Part shown: positions 54,236 through 63,600 of the stretch, piece by piece
How the letters are laid out: every line of letters begins with the position of its first letter
Numbering within the stretch: the stretch's first letter is position 1
Source: Nocardia puris
GTDB taxonomy: Bacteria > Actinomycetota > Actinomycetes > Mycobacteriales > Mycobacteriaceae
Assembly (NCBI RefSeq): GCF_003315035.1
Contig: NZ_QNRE01000008.1
Location: forward strand, 245,220 to 309,219
Direction: 5' to 3'
Length of the DNA: 64,000 nucleotides
Translations under genes and position numbers: made by a program
Notes under the pieces: model-generated
What the model was told of the DNA's origin: nothing
What the model saw: the letters and a program-made list of their open reading frames with translations, nothing else
Database searches by the model: none

Positions 54236-55048
54236 ATGAGAGATAACGATTCCTCTTCGGCGAACGGCTCCGCCACGGTCCGGTTCACCACCGAACGCGA
54301 CGGGCGCATCCTGCGCGTGACCCTCGACAACCCGGGCCGCAAGAACGCGATCGACTACGACACCATGGTCGCCCTCGGCGACACCATCCTGGCCGCGGCG
54401 ACCGACAGCGCGGTGCGGGTCATCGTGCTGACGGGCGCGGGCGGCGACTTCTGCACCGGCGCGGATCTCTCGGCGTCGGCGGGCGAGGCCCAGCGCGGGA
54501 TCACCTCCGAGATGGTGATGGACGCGGCCAACCGGCTGGTGCGGGCGATCGTGGACGCGCCCGTCCCGGTGGTGGCGCGACTGCGCGGCGCGACGGCCGG
54601 GGTCGGCGTGGGGATCGCGCTGGCCGCCGATCTCGTGTATGCGAGTGAGGATTCCTATCTGCTGCTGGCGTTCATCAATATCGGCCTGATGCCCGACGGC
54701 GGCGCGGCCGCGCTGGTGGCCGCGGCGGCCGGACGTCCGTTGGCGGCGGAGATGGCGCTGCTCGGCGAGCGGCTGCCCGCACCGGCCGCCGCGCGCGCCG
54801 GCCTGCTCACCGCCGTGCCCGCCGACGAGCTGGACGCGCGGGTGCAAGCCGCGGTCACCAAGCTCGCGCACGGACCGCGCCGCGCGCTGGAACTCACCAA
54901 GCGGGCGCTGAACCAGGCCACGCTCGGCGCGCTCGACGCGACCTTGGCCGCCGAGAAGACCGGGCAGTCCGAACTGCTGGGCTCCCCCGATTTCGTCGAG
55001 GGCGCGACGGCGATGCTCACCAAGCGCAAGCCGGTCTTCGCCGACTGA
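54236..55048 (+). CDS. Enoyl-CoA hydratase/isomerase family protein
   Basis: 270 residues. Crotonase fold: RVTLDNPGRKNAIDYDTM, VIVLTGAGGDFCTGADLSAS (oxyanion-hole strand) and RLRGATAGVGVGIALAADLVYASEDSYLLLAF. The position equivalent to one catalytic Glu carries Gly/Ala-rich sequence, while MPDGGAAAL is at the second acidic position (Asp), so it may be an isomerase or other crotonase reaction. Divergent from the tandem TetR gene. Ends in a hairpin. Confidence 0.88.
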   Translation: MRDNDSSSANGSATVRFTTERDGRILRVTLDNPGRKNAIDYDTMVALGDTILAAATDSAVRVIVLTGAGGDFCTGADLSASAGEAQRGITSEMVMDAANRLVRAIVDAPVPVVARLRGATAGVGVGIALAADLVYASEDSYLLLAFINIGLMPDGGAAALVAAAAGRPLAAEMALLGERLPAPAAARAGLLTAVPADELDARVQAAVTKLAHGPRRALELTKRALNQATLGALDATLAAEKTGQSELLGSPDFVEGATAMLTKRKPVFAD

Positions 55049-55090
55049 ATCCCCCGGCCACCGGGCACGTTTCGTGCGGGGAATCGGGTA

Positions 55091-55128
55091 TTCGCGGGCC
55101 GGCCCCGGGTAGCTCCCCGGCTCGCGAA
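55091..55128 (+). terminator. Hairpin after enoyl-CoA hydratase gene
   Basis: 12-bp stem with one G-T pair (ttcgcgggccgg and ccggctcgcgaa) and a 14-nt loop, 43 bp after the stop. Confidence 0.65.
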
Positions 55129-55195
55129 CACCCCCGCCGCGCCAATGTGATCCCGGGCACAACCCGCGCCGAGCGCAGGACTATGTTCATCGGCT

Positions 55196-56221
55196 ATGGC
55201 ATACCTGGTTACCGGCGCGACCGGGTTCATCGGTCGATTCCTGATCCCCCAACTGCTGCGGCGCGACGCGGACGTGCACGTGCTGGTACGGCCGGGGCAG
55301 GCCTCGGCCGACCGGTACACATGGTGCGCGCGGGAGTGGGACGCCGGCGACCGGGTGCGCCCGGTGCGCGGCGACCTGGGCGTGCCCGGCCTCGCGATCG
55401 ACCCGTCCTGGGTGGCGCGGCATCGCGGAACCATCGACCACGTCTTCCACCTGGCCGCGAGCTACGACCTGACCGAATGCGGCGGCGGCACCCGGCACGT
55501 GGTGGATCTGGCCGAGGATCTGGCCGCCGGTGCGCTGCACCACGTCTCGACGGTCGAGGTGGCGGGCGCGCACGAGGGCTACTTCACCGAGTCGATGTTC
55601 GACCAGGGCCAGACCCTGACCACCCCGTTGCAGCAGGCCAGATTCGAAGCCGAACGGATCGTGCGCGCGTCGTCGCTGCCGTGGCGGATCTACCGGCCCT
55701 CGATCGTGATCGGGCACTCCCGCACCGGCGAGATCGACCGCGTCGACGGTCCGTACTACTTCTTCCGCCTGTTGCGGATGGCGGCCCAGCTGCCTCGGCT
55801 GCTGCCGGTGCTGGTGCCCAAACTCGGCGAGACCAATATGGTGCCGGTCGATTTCGTGGTGCGCGCCCTGGACCACCTGGCGCACCTGCCGGACCGCGCG
55901 TCGCGCACCTACCACCTGGTGGACCCGCGCCGCATGAGCGCCGTCGACGCGCTCAACCTGTTCGCCGACGAGGCGGGCGCCCCGCACCTGGTGGAGGTCA
56001 TGCCCAAACGCACCATGACCATGATGCTGCGCGTCCCCGGCGCCAACTGGACCCTCTCCCGCGTCGGCGTCCCCCTCGACGTCCTCGAACACAGCGAATT
56101 CACCTGCTGGTTCGACGCCACGGAGGCCACGAAGGACCTCGCCGACACCGACATCCGGGTGCCTCCATTAGCTGCCTACGCCCCTTTGATCTGGAAGTAC
56201 TGGATAGAGAACTGGGTCTAG
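55196..56221 (+). CDS. Extended SDR-family protein with altered catalytic YxxxK
   Basis: 341 residues. N-terminal NAD(P) motif TGATGFIGRFL, then VFHLAASYDLT and HHVSTVEVAG as in acyl-CoA/thioester reductase-like SDRs. Where relatives have PYxxxKFEAE the sequence is PLQQARFEAE, so both the catalytic Tyr (Leu here) and Lys (Arg here) are replaced. The C-terminal half (MVPVDFVVRALDHLAHLPDRASRTYHLVDP) keeps the substrate-domain pattern. May bind nucleotide without standard reductase activity. Confidence 0.82.
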   Translation: MAYLVTGATGFIGRFLIPQLLRRDADVHVLVRPGQASADRYTWCAREWDAGDRVRPVRGDLGVPGLAIDPSWVARHRGTIDHVFHLAASYDLTECGGGTRHVVDLAEDLAAGALHHVSTVEVAGAHEGYFTESMFDQGQTLTTPLQQARFEAERIVRASSLPWRIYRPSIVIGHSRTGEIDRVDGPYYFFRLLRMAAQLPRLLPVLVPKLGETNMVPVDFVVRALDHLAHLPDRASRTYHLVDPRRMSAVDALNLFADEAGAPHLVEVMPKRTMTMMLRVPGANWTLSRVGVPLDVLEHSEFTCWFDATEATKDLADTDIRVPPLAAYAPLIWKYWIENWV

Positions 56222-56425
56222 CCCCACCCCTCATCCAAACGCCCCATCCGCACCCTCCCAACCACCCCGGGGAGGGAGCCCGACGACCGACCGTTCGCGG
56301 CCGTCTCGCGCGCCAAAAACACCGGGCACACCCGCCCCCGGCCTCGCCTCCCCCATCAAACAACGCCACCAACCGGGCTCGCCCCAACCCTCACCTCAAC
56401 CACCCCACGGCACACAAACACAAAC

Positions 56426-56454
56426 CGCCCCGGCCGCACAACGCAACCGGGGCG
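56426..56454. terminator. Hairpin between convergent SDR and mycolyltransferase genes
   Basis: 8-bp stem cgccccgg/ccggggcg with a 13-nt loop, 17 bp past the mycolyltransferase stop. The preceding 200 bp are C/A-rich and contain no gene. Confidence 0.6.
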
Positions 56455-56470
56455 ATCCCTAGCTCGAACC

Positions 56471-57571
56471 CTAGATCCCCAACCCCTTGGCCAGCACCGG
56501 CCAAGACCGCGGGAACTCGTCGTTCCAGTACCCCCACGAGTGCGACCCGTCGGGGCGGAAGTTGAAGGTCGCGGGGATGCCCAGTTCGTTGAGGCGGCGT
56601 TCGAGGTTGCGCGTGCAGTAGTTGGTGCCCGCTTCGATGACGCCGCCGACCAGGATCTGGTTGGCCAGGCCGTAGACGCCGGGCAGGGCGTAGGGGTTGT
56701 TCAGGGTGTCGTACTGGCCGGGCAGGCCGGTACCGCTGGAGATGTAGAGCTCCAGGCCGCGCAGCCCTTCGGCGTTGACGTACGGGTCGTTCCTGACCCA
56801 TTCCTCCGAACCCTGCGGGCCCCACATGTTCTCGGTGTCGCCGCCGCCCCAGGTCTCGACGGTCAGGCGCACGAACTCCGAGCCGACCGGGTCACTGGTC
56901 TGGGCGCAGCCGCTGTAGGCGGCCGCGGCCTGGTACAGGCCCTGCTTGGCGATGGGCAGCGCGAGGACGGTGGTGGCGGAGGTGGAGATGCCCGCGATGG
57001 CGTTGCGGCCGTTGGTGCCCAGCGCGCCGTCGACCAGCGGGGGCAGTTCCTCGGTGAAGAACGTGGTCCACTTGTTGCGGCCCAGGTTCGGGTCGTCCTC
57101 GATCCAGTCGGTGTAGTAGCTCCACTTGCCGCCGATCGGCTGGATGACGTTGACGTTCTTGTCCTCCAGGAACTTCAGCGCGTCCGAGCGCGCCACCCAG
57201 GAGGCGTCGTCCTCACCGCCGCCCGCCCCGTTGAGCAGGTAGAGGGTGGGCCGGGGCACCGACGCGTCGGCCGGGCGCTGCACGTCGATGATGACGTTCT
57301 TGTCCATGGCGGCCGAGTGGACGTACAGGCGGATATTGCGGGCGTCCTTGATCTCGGCCTTGACGATCTTGGAGCCGTTGGGCGAGGTGGGGTTCGCCAG
57401 CAGAGCCTTGCCCTCGATGATCGGGTCGGAGGCCGCCGCGGGAGATGCGCCGATCCCGGAGATGAGACCCGCGAGCAACGCCCCGGTCGCGATCATCGCC
57501 GCGGCACGTGCGCCGCGCCGCCGGTTCTGTCGACGTATCAATTTCGCACCTTCACTTCGTATCGGGATCAC
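56471..57571 (-). CDS. Antigen 85-type mycolyltransferase/esterase
   Basis: 366 residues from GTG 57571 (GGGGAAG 7 nt upstream); TTG 57541 with GAAGGTG upstream is a good alternative, giving 356. Sec signal peptide (RAAAMIATGALLAGLISGIGASPAAA). Alpha/beta hydrolase: PTLYLLNGAGGGEDDASW, nucleophile Ser196 in IAGISTSATTVLAL, VETWGGGDTENMWGP, and catalytic His in GSHSWGYWNDEFP. Transfers mycolic acids to trehalose or arabinogalactan in the cell envelope. Supports a mycolate-containing host. Confidence 0.92.
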   Translation of the reverse strand: MIPIRSEGAKLIRRQNRRRGARAAAMIATGALLAGLISGIGASPAAASDPIIEGKALLANPTSPNGSKIVKAEIKDARNIRLYVHSAAMDKNVIIDVQRPADASVPRPTLYLLNGAGGGEDDASWVARSDALKFLEDKNVNVIQPIGGKWSYYTDWIEDDPNLGRNKWTTFFTEELPPLVDGALGTNGRNAIAGISTSATTVLALPIAKQGLYQAAAAYSGCAQTSDPVGSEFVRLTVETWGGGDTENMWGPQGSEEWVRNDPYVNAEGLRGLELYISSGTGLPGQYDTLNNPYALPGVYGLANQILVGGVIEAGTNYCTRNLERRLNELGIPATFNFRPDGSHSWGYWNDEFPRSWPVLAKGLGI

Positions 57572-57681
57572 GGATGGGCTTCCCCTGGCCGCCCGGACGT
57601 GCACGCGATGGGCGCCACGCCAGACCATACGGCCTATCTAGTCGTCACAAAAGAGGGCACTGTTTCCTGAACGCCGTCCCA

Positions 57682-60600
57682 TCATGCCCGATGGATTCCG
57701 CTGTCGCCGGTTGCGCCCCCGGCGAGTAGCGCCGACAGTCGCGGTCCGATCTCGGCCAGCGCTTCGGGGGAGGTCATCTGGTCGTGCGACACCGCGACGG
57801 GGTGGTCGGCGACGGTGCCGTCCACGTACGGCGCCCATTTGCCCGCCGAGTGCTCGGGCTCGATGCCGCGCACGATGTTCTCGCCGAGGACGCGGGCGCT
57901 GAAGTACTCCAGCCTGCCGCGGAACACGCCGGGCCGGTGGTCGGCGATGAGTTCGGCCGACCGCACGGCGCTGCGGTAGATCTTGCGCAGCCGGTCCGGG
58001 GTGAGCACCGCGAGTTCCCTGGGGATGGTGGCGTGTAGCGCGGCCAGCGATTCGTCGCTGAGGTCGTGCGGGTCGCCGTCGCCGAGCAGGCCGCCCTCGC
58101 CGATGCCGATCTCGGCCAGCGCGCCGCGCAGGGCGGTGCGGAAGTCGGTGACGGCGATGTCGTGGTGGCTGTCGAGCATGGCCAGCAGCGCGACCCGCTC
58201 CCCTGCGGCTTGCAGCCGGACCGCGACCGCGTGCGCGAGCAGGCCGCCGAGCGACCAGCCGAGCAGGTGGTACGGGCCCTGCGGCTGCACCGACCGGATC
58301 TCGGCCAGGCAGCGGGCCGCCATGGCGTCGAGCGATTCGGGGAAGTAGTCGTCCTCGGAGAGGGTGGGCGATTGCAGGCCGATGATGGGGCGCGACCGGT
58401 CCACGTGCGGCACCAGGCCCGCGTAGCTCCAGGACAGGCCCGCCATCGGGTAGAAGCAGAACAGCGGTTCGGCGGTGCCGGTGCCCCGGATGGGCAGCAG
58501 CGGGCCGAGCGCGGCGGCGGAGTCGGCCTCGAAGTCGACGCCGTGTTCGGCGGCCCGGCTGATCCGGGCGGCCAGCGCGCTCACCGTGGGGTCGGTGAAG
58601 AACCACTGCACGCGCACCTCGGCCCCGGTGCGTTCGCGCAGCCGGGTGGCGGCGCGGGTCGCGACCAGCGAGTTGCCGCCGAGGTCGAAGAAGTCGTCGT
58701 CGGCGCCGACCGAGGCCAGGCCGAGGACTTCGCCGAACGCGGCGGCGACGGCCTGTTCCACGGGCGAGGCCGGCGCGCGGAACGCACGGGCGGCCAGAGC
58801 GGGGACGGGCAGCGCGTTGCGGTCGAGTTTGCCGCTGGCGTTGAGCGGCAACCGGTCGAGCACCACGATCGCCGAGGGCACCATGTACTGCGGCAGCGAA
58901 CTACGCGCGTGCGCCAGCAGGTCGGCGGTGTCGACGGACGTGCCCGCGACGGGCACCACGTAGCCGACGAGCCGGTCACCGGTCGCCGCGCGCACCAGCG
59001 ACACGACGGCGTGGCGCACGTTCTCGTGGTCGGCCAGCACCGCTTCGATCTCGCCGAGTTCGATGCGCTGGCCGCGCAGCTTCACCTGGAAATCGCTGCG
59101 GCCCAAGTACTCCAGCGTGGGCACGCCCTCGGTGCGCCAGCGCACCACATCGCCCGTGCGGTACAGCCGCTGCCCGTCGCGATGCGCGACGAACCGCTCG
59201 GCCGTCAGCCCCGCCGCGCGGTAGTAGCCGCGCGCCAACTGGGCGCCCGCGATGTACAACTCGCCGGGGGCGCCGGGCGGCACTTCGCGCAGCTGCCGAT
59301 CCAGCACGTACACACGGGTATTCGCGACCGGCACGCCGATCGGCACCGACGCGCCCGCGCCCGCCACACCCGGATGCGCGGTGACCACGGCCGCCTCGGC
59401 CGGGCCGTACCAGTTCACCAGTTCGGTGCTCGGCAGCGCGGCGGCGAAGGATTCGGCGGTCTCGGTGGACAGCGCCTCACCGGCCGCGAACACCCGGCGC
59501 AGCGAGGGGTGCCGCTGCGCCGCACCGGAGCCGTCGAGGAACGCGTCCAGCATCGACGGCACGAAATGCACCGTCGTGACGCCGAATTCGTCGATGGTGT
59601 TCGCCAGGTACACCGGGTCGCGGTGACCGTCGGGTTCGGCGATCACCACGGTGGCGCCGACTTGCAAGGGCCAGAACAGCTCCCACGTCGAGATATCGAA
59701 CGTGATCGGCGTCTTGTGCAACACCACATCCGAACCGTCGTGCGGATACGCACTCTGCGCCCACCGGAACTGATTCACCATCTGCCGATGCGTGATCGCC
59801 ACACCCTTCGGACGACCCGTCGAACCCGATGTATAGATCACATACGCCACGTTCTCCGAACGCACCACGGGGTCCACGGCCACGCCCGCGCCGAGGGCTT
59901 CCAGCGCATCCACGGCCACCACGGGCACACCGGTCGCGGTGCCGAATCCCGTGCGGGCCGTGGTCAGTACGCACACCGGGCGCGCGCCCGCGAGTACCGA
60001 CTCGCAGCGCTCGGTCGGGTGGTCGGGGTCCACGGGCACGTACCCGCCGCCGGCGCGCAGCACCGCGTAGATCGCGACCACCAGCTCCACCGACCGCCGC
60101 ATGGCCACGGCCACAAGCGCTTCCGGGCCCACCCCGCGCGCGACGAGTTCGCGCGCGAGGTCCCGCGACCGCGCGTCGAGCTGGGCGTAGCTGACGCTCA
60201 CGTGGCCGAACCGCACGGCGGGCGCGTCGGGCGTGCGGGCCACCTGCGCGTCGAACAGCGAGAGCAGCGTCGAATCGTCCAGGAACTCCGGCGTTTCGGT
60301 GGCGTTGTGCGCGGCCAGGGCGCGGCGTTCGCCGTCCAGCACCGCGTCCACCTCGGCGACCCGGCGGCCCGGCCCGTCTACGAACGTGCCGATCAGCAGG
60401 GCGAGCCGGTCGGCGAAGGCGCGCGCCTGGGCCTCGCCGAAAACGTCACGCAGGTACTTGATCTCGACGTGCAACTGCTCGCCGAGCGCCACGATCACGG
60501 TCACCGGGTAGTGGGTGCCGTCGGTGACGTGCACGCCGCCGACGCTCATCCCGTCCACCGCGCTGGCGCGCCGCAGTCCGTCGCGGTCGACCGGGTAGGA

Positions 60601-63600
60601 CTCGTACACCACCAGCGAGTCGAACAGCCCGTCCACGCCCACCGCGGCCTGGATGTCGCTGAGGCCGAGGTGGTGGTGGTCCAGCAGCGCCGCCTGCCGG
60701 TCCTGGAGGGTGCGCAGCAGTTCGGCGAGGGTCTGCTCGGCGTCCAGCCGGACCCGCACGGGCACGGCGTTGAGGAACAGGCCGACCATGGTCTCCACGC
60801 CGGGCAGTTCGGCGGGCCGCCCGGAGACGGTGGCGCCGAACACCACGTCGTCGCGGTCGGTGAGCCGCCCGATGAGCAGGCCCCACGCCGCCTGCACGAC
60901 CGTGTTGACGGTGACGCCCGCGCTCGCGGCGGCGCGGGTCAGCGCGGCCGTGCGCTCCGGGGAGAGCAGGAATTCGACCTCGCCGATGCCCTCGGCGATC
61001 TCCCGGCCCGCCTCGCCCGCCAGCGGGGTGGGCTCGGTGATGCCGGCGAGCGCGTCGCGCCAGGCCTTCTCGGCGACGGCGCGGTCCTGCGCGGCCAGCC
61101 ACGCCAGGTAGTCGCGGTACGGGTGCACCTTCGGCAGGTGCCGGGAGCGACGGCCCAGCGCGTACACGGTGAGCAGTTCTTGCAGCAGCAGCGGCACCGA
61201 CCAGCCGTCGAGCAGGATGTGGTGACTGGTCACCACCAGATGGAAGCGGTCGGCGGCGGTGCGCAGCAGGGTGAAGCGGATCAGCGGCGGGGTGCGCATG
61301 TCGAAGTGCTGCGCCAGGTCCGCGGACTTGATCCGCTCGGCCTCGGCGGCGATGGCGCCGGGCGCGAGGTGGTCCAGCGCGATCTGGCGCCACGGCACCT
61401 CGACCGCCTCGGGCACCACCTGCACGGCGCCGCCGTCGGCGGTGTCGGCGAAGGCGACGCGCAGATTCGCGTGCCGGTCCAGCAGCGTTTGGGCGGCCCC
61501 TTGCAGGCGGGCGGGGTTCACCGCGCCGTCGAGATCCAGCACGAACTGGATCATGTAGGCGTCGATGGACGCGTCGGCCAGGCGGGCGTGGAACAGCATG
61601 CCCGACTGCAAGGGCGTCAGCGGCCAGATGTCGCCGAGAGACGGGTATTCGCCGACGAAGCGGTCCAGATCGCCCTGGGTGAGCCGCACCAGCGGGAAGT
61701 CCGACGGCGTGTGCCCGCCCGCGCCGGGGCGCAGCGCGTGTTCGGCGAGACCGCCCAGCGCCCGGACCCAGTGTTCGGCAAAGGTTTTCACGTCGTCGGC
61801 GGTGAAGACGCCCGCCGCGAAGTCGAAGCGGGTGCGCAGCCCGTCGCCGGTGGATTCGACGGCGATGTCGAGCAGCAGGTCATCCACCGTCGCGTCGGTG
61901 TGCACCCGCGCCGGGCGCACGTCGCGGTAGCGCAACCGGATCAGCCCCGGTTCGGGCAGGTCGGTCGCGCCCGCGAGGTAGCGCAGCACGCCGTAGCCCA
62001 CACCGGCCGACGGCACCGAGCGGCGCAGCTCCTTGACCTGGCGCAGCGCGATGCCCGCGGCCGGTCCGCCGACCAGCGCGTCGGCGATGTCGACGCCCGA
62101 GAGGCGCAGCGGCAGCGGGTAATCGGTGACGAAGCCGCCCACCAGATCCGAATGCGCCTGCCCGCGCGCGTCGGCGGGCAGGCTGACCACCGAACCCACG
62201 GTGCGCGCGACGGTTTCGCGTTCGGCGGTGCGCACGGCTAGCGCGAGCGCGGTGAGCAGCACCTCGTCCACGGTCGCGTGGTAGGCGCGGGCCATGGTGC
62301 TCACGGCGGCCGCTCCTTCGGCGGTCAGCGTGAGCGAAACCCGCGACCGCACGGCCAGATCCACCCCGGCGGGCAGCGGCGCGGGTGCCGCGGCGCCCTC
62401 CAGCGCGTGGCGCCACCACACCAGTTCGGCGGTGGTGGCGGGATCCGATGCCTTGGCCGCGAGCGCGCGCAGCAGCACCGCGGGTCCGCCGTCGGCGTGC
62501 TCGGGCGCGGCGTGGCGGTGCCGCGACCAGGCCGCGGTCAGCTGGTCGATCACCAGGCGCCAGGACGCGTCGTCCAGCACCAGGCCGTTGGCCACCACCA
62601 CCAGCTTGGCGGCGGTGTCGGGGCCCAGGCGCACGAACCGGATATTGCGGCCCTGCACCGGGTCCAGCGCGTCGGCGGCGGCCAGCACCACGTCGTCCAG
62701 CGGGACGCCCGCGTCCTCGTCGGTGAGCTGGTAGTAGGGCTGGTCGTCCGGCGTCGGCGCGGCGGGCAGGTCGAACGCGGCGGGCGCGTCCGCCGCGGCG
62801 GGGCGCAGGCGCACCCACAGCATCGGATTCTGTTCCAGCACCGCGTCGATCGCGGCCCGCACGGCGGCGGGTTCGCGGTCGGCGGGCAGGTCGAGCACGA
62901 TGGCGCGCACCTCGATGCCGTCCGGCCTGGTCGCCAGCACGCGCGCGCCGGTGGGGGTGAGCGGCAGCACGCCGGTGCGCGCGGCGGGGGCCTCCGGCGG
63001 GGTGGCGACGGCCGCGAGCGCGGCGACGGTGCGCGATTCGAACACGTGGCGCGGGGTGAACCGCACGCCGCGCGCCCGCGCCCTGGCCACCACCTGGATG
63101 GAGGTGATGCTGTCGCCGCCGAGCGCGAAGAAGTCGTCGTCCACGCCGACCCGCTCCAGGCCCAGCACCTCGCCGATGACCTCGGCGACGATGCGTTCCT
63201 CCGGGGTGGCGGGCGCGCGGTATTCGCGTTCGGGCAGTTCGGGTTCCGGCAGCGCCGACCGGTCGACCTTGCCGACCGAGGTGAGCGGCAGTTCATCGAG
63301 CACGACCAGCGCGCCGGGCACCATGTATTCGGGCAGCCGCGCGCGCAGGGCGGCGGTCAGCGCACCGGTGTCGAGCGTCGCGCCGCGCGCGGGCACCACG
63401 TAGCCGACGAGAGTGGCGGCGCGCCCGCCGATCTCGCGTCCGACGGTGAGCGCGAAGTCCACACCAGGCTGGTCGGTGAGGGCGGCGTCGATCTCGCCCA
63501 GTTCGATGCGGAAACCGCGGATCTTCACCTGGAAGTCGGTACGACCCCGATACTCCAACTCGCCGTCGGCACTCCACGCCACCAGGTCACCGGTGCGGTA

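Noticed and set aside
58066..62241. Plus-strand open frame of 1391 codons
   Set aside because: Antisense shadow of the NRPS gene, whose domains read clearly on the minus strand.
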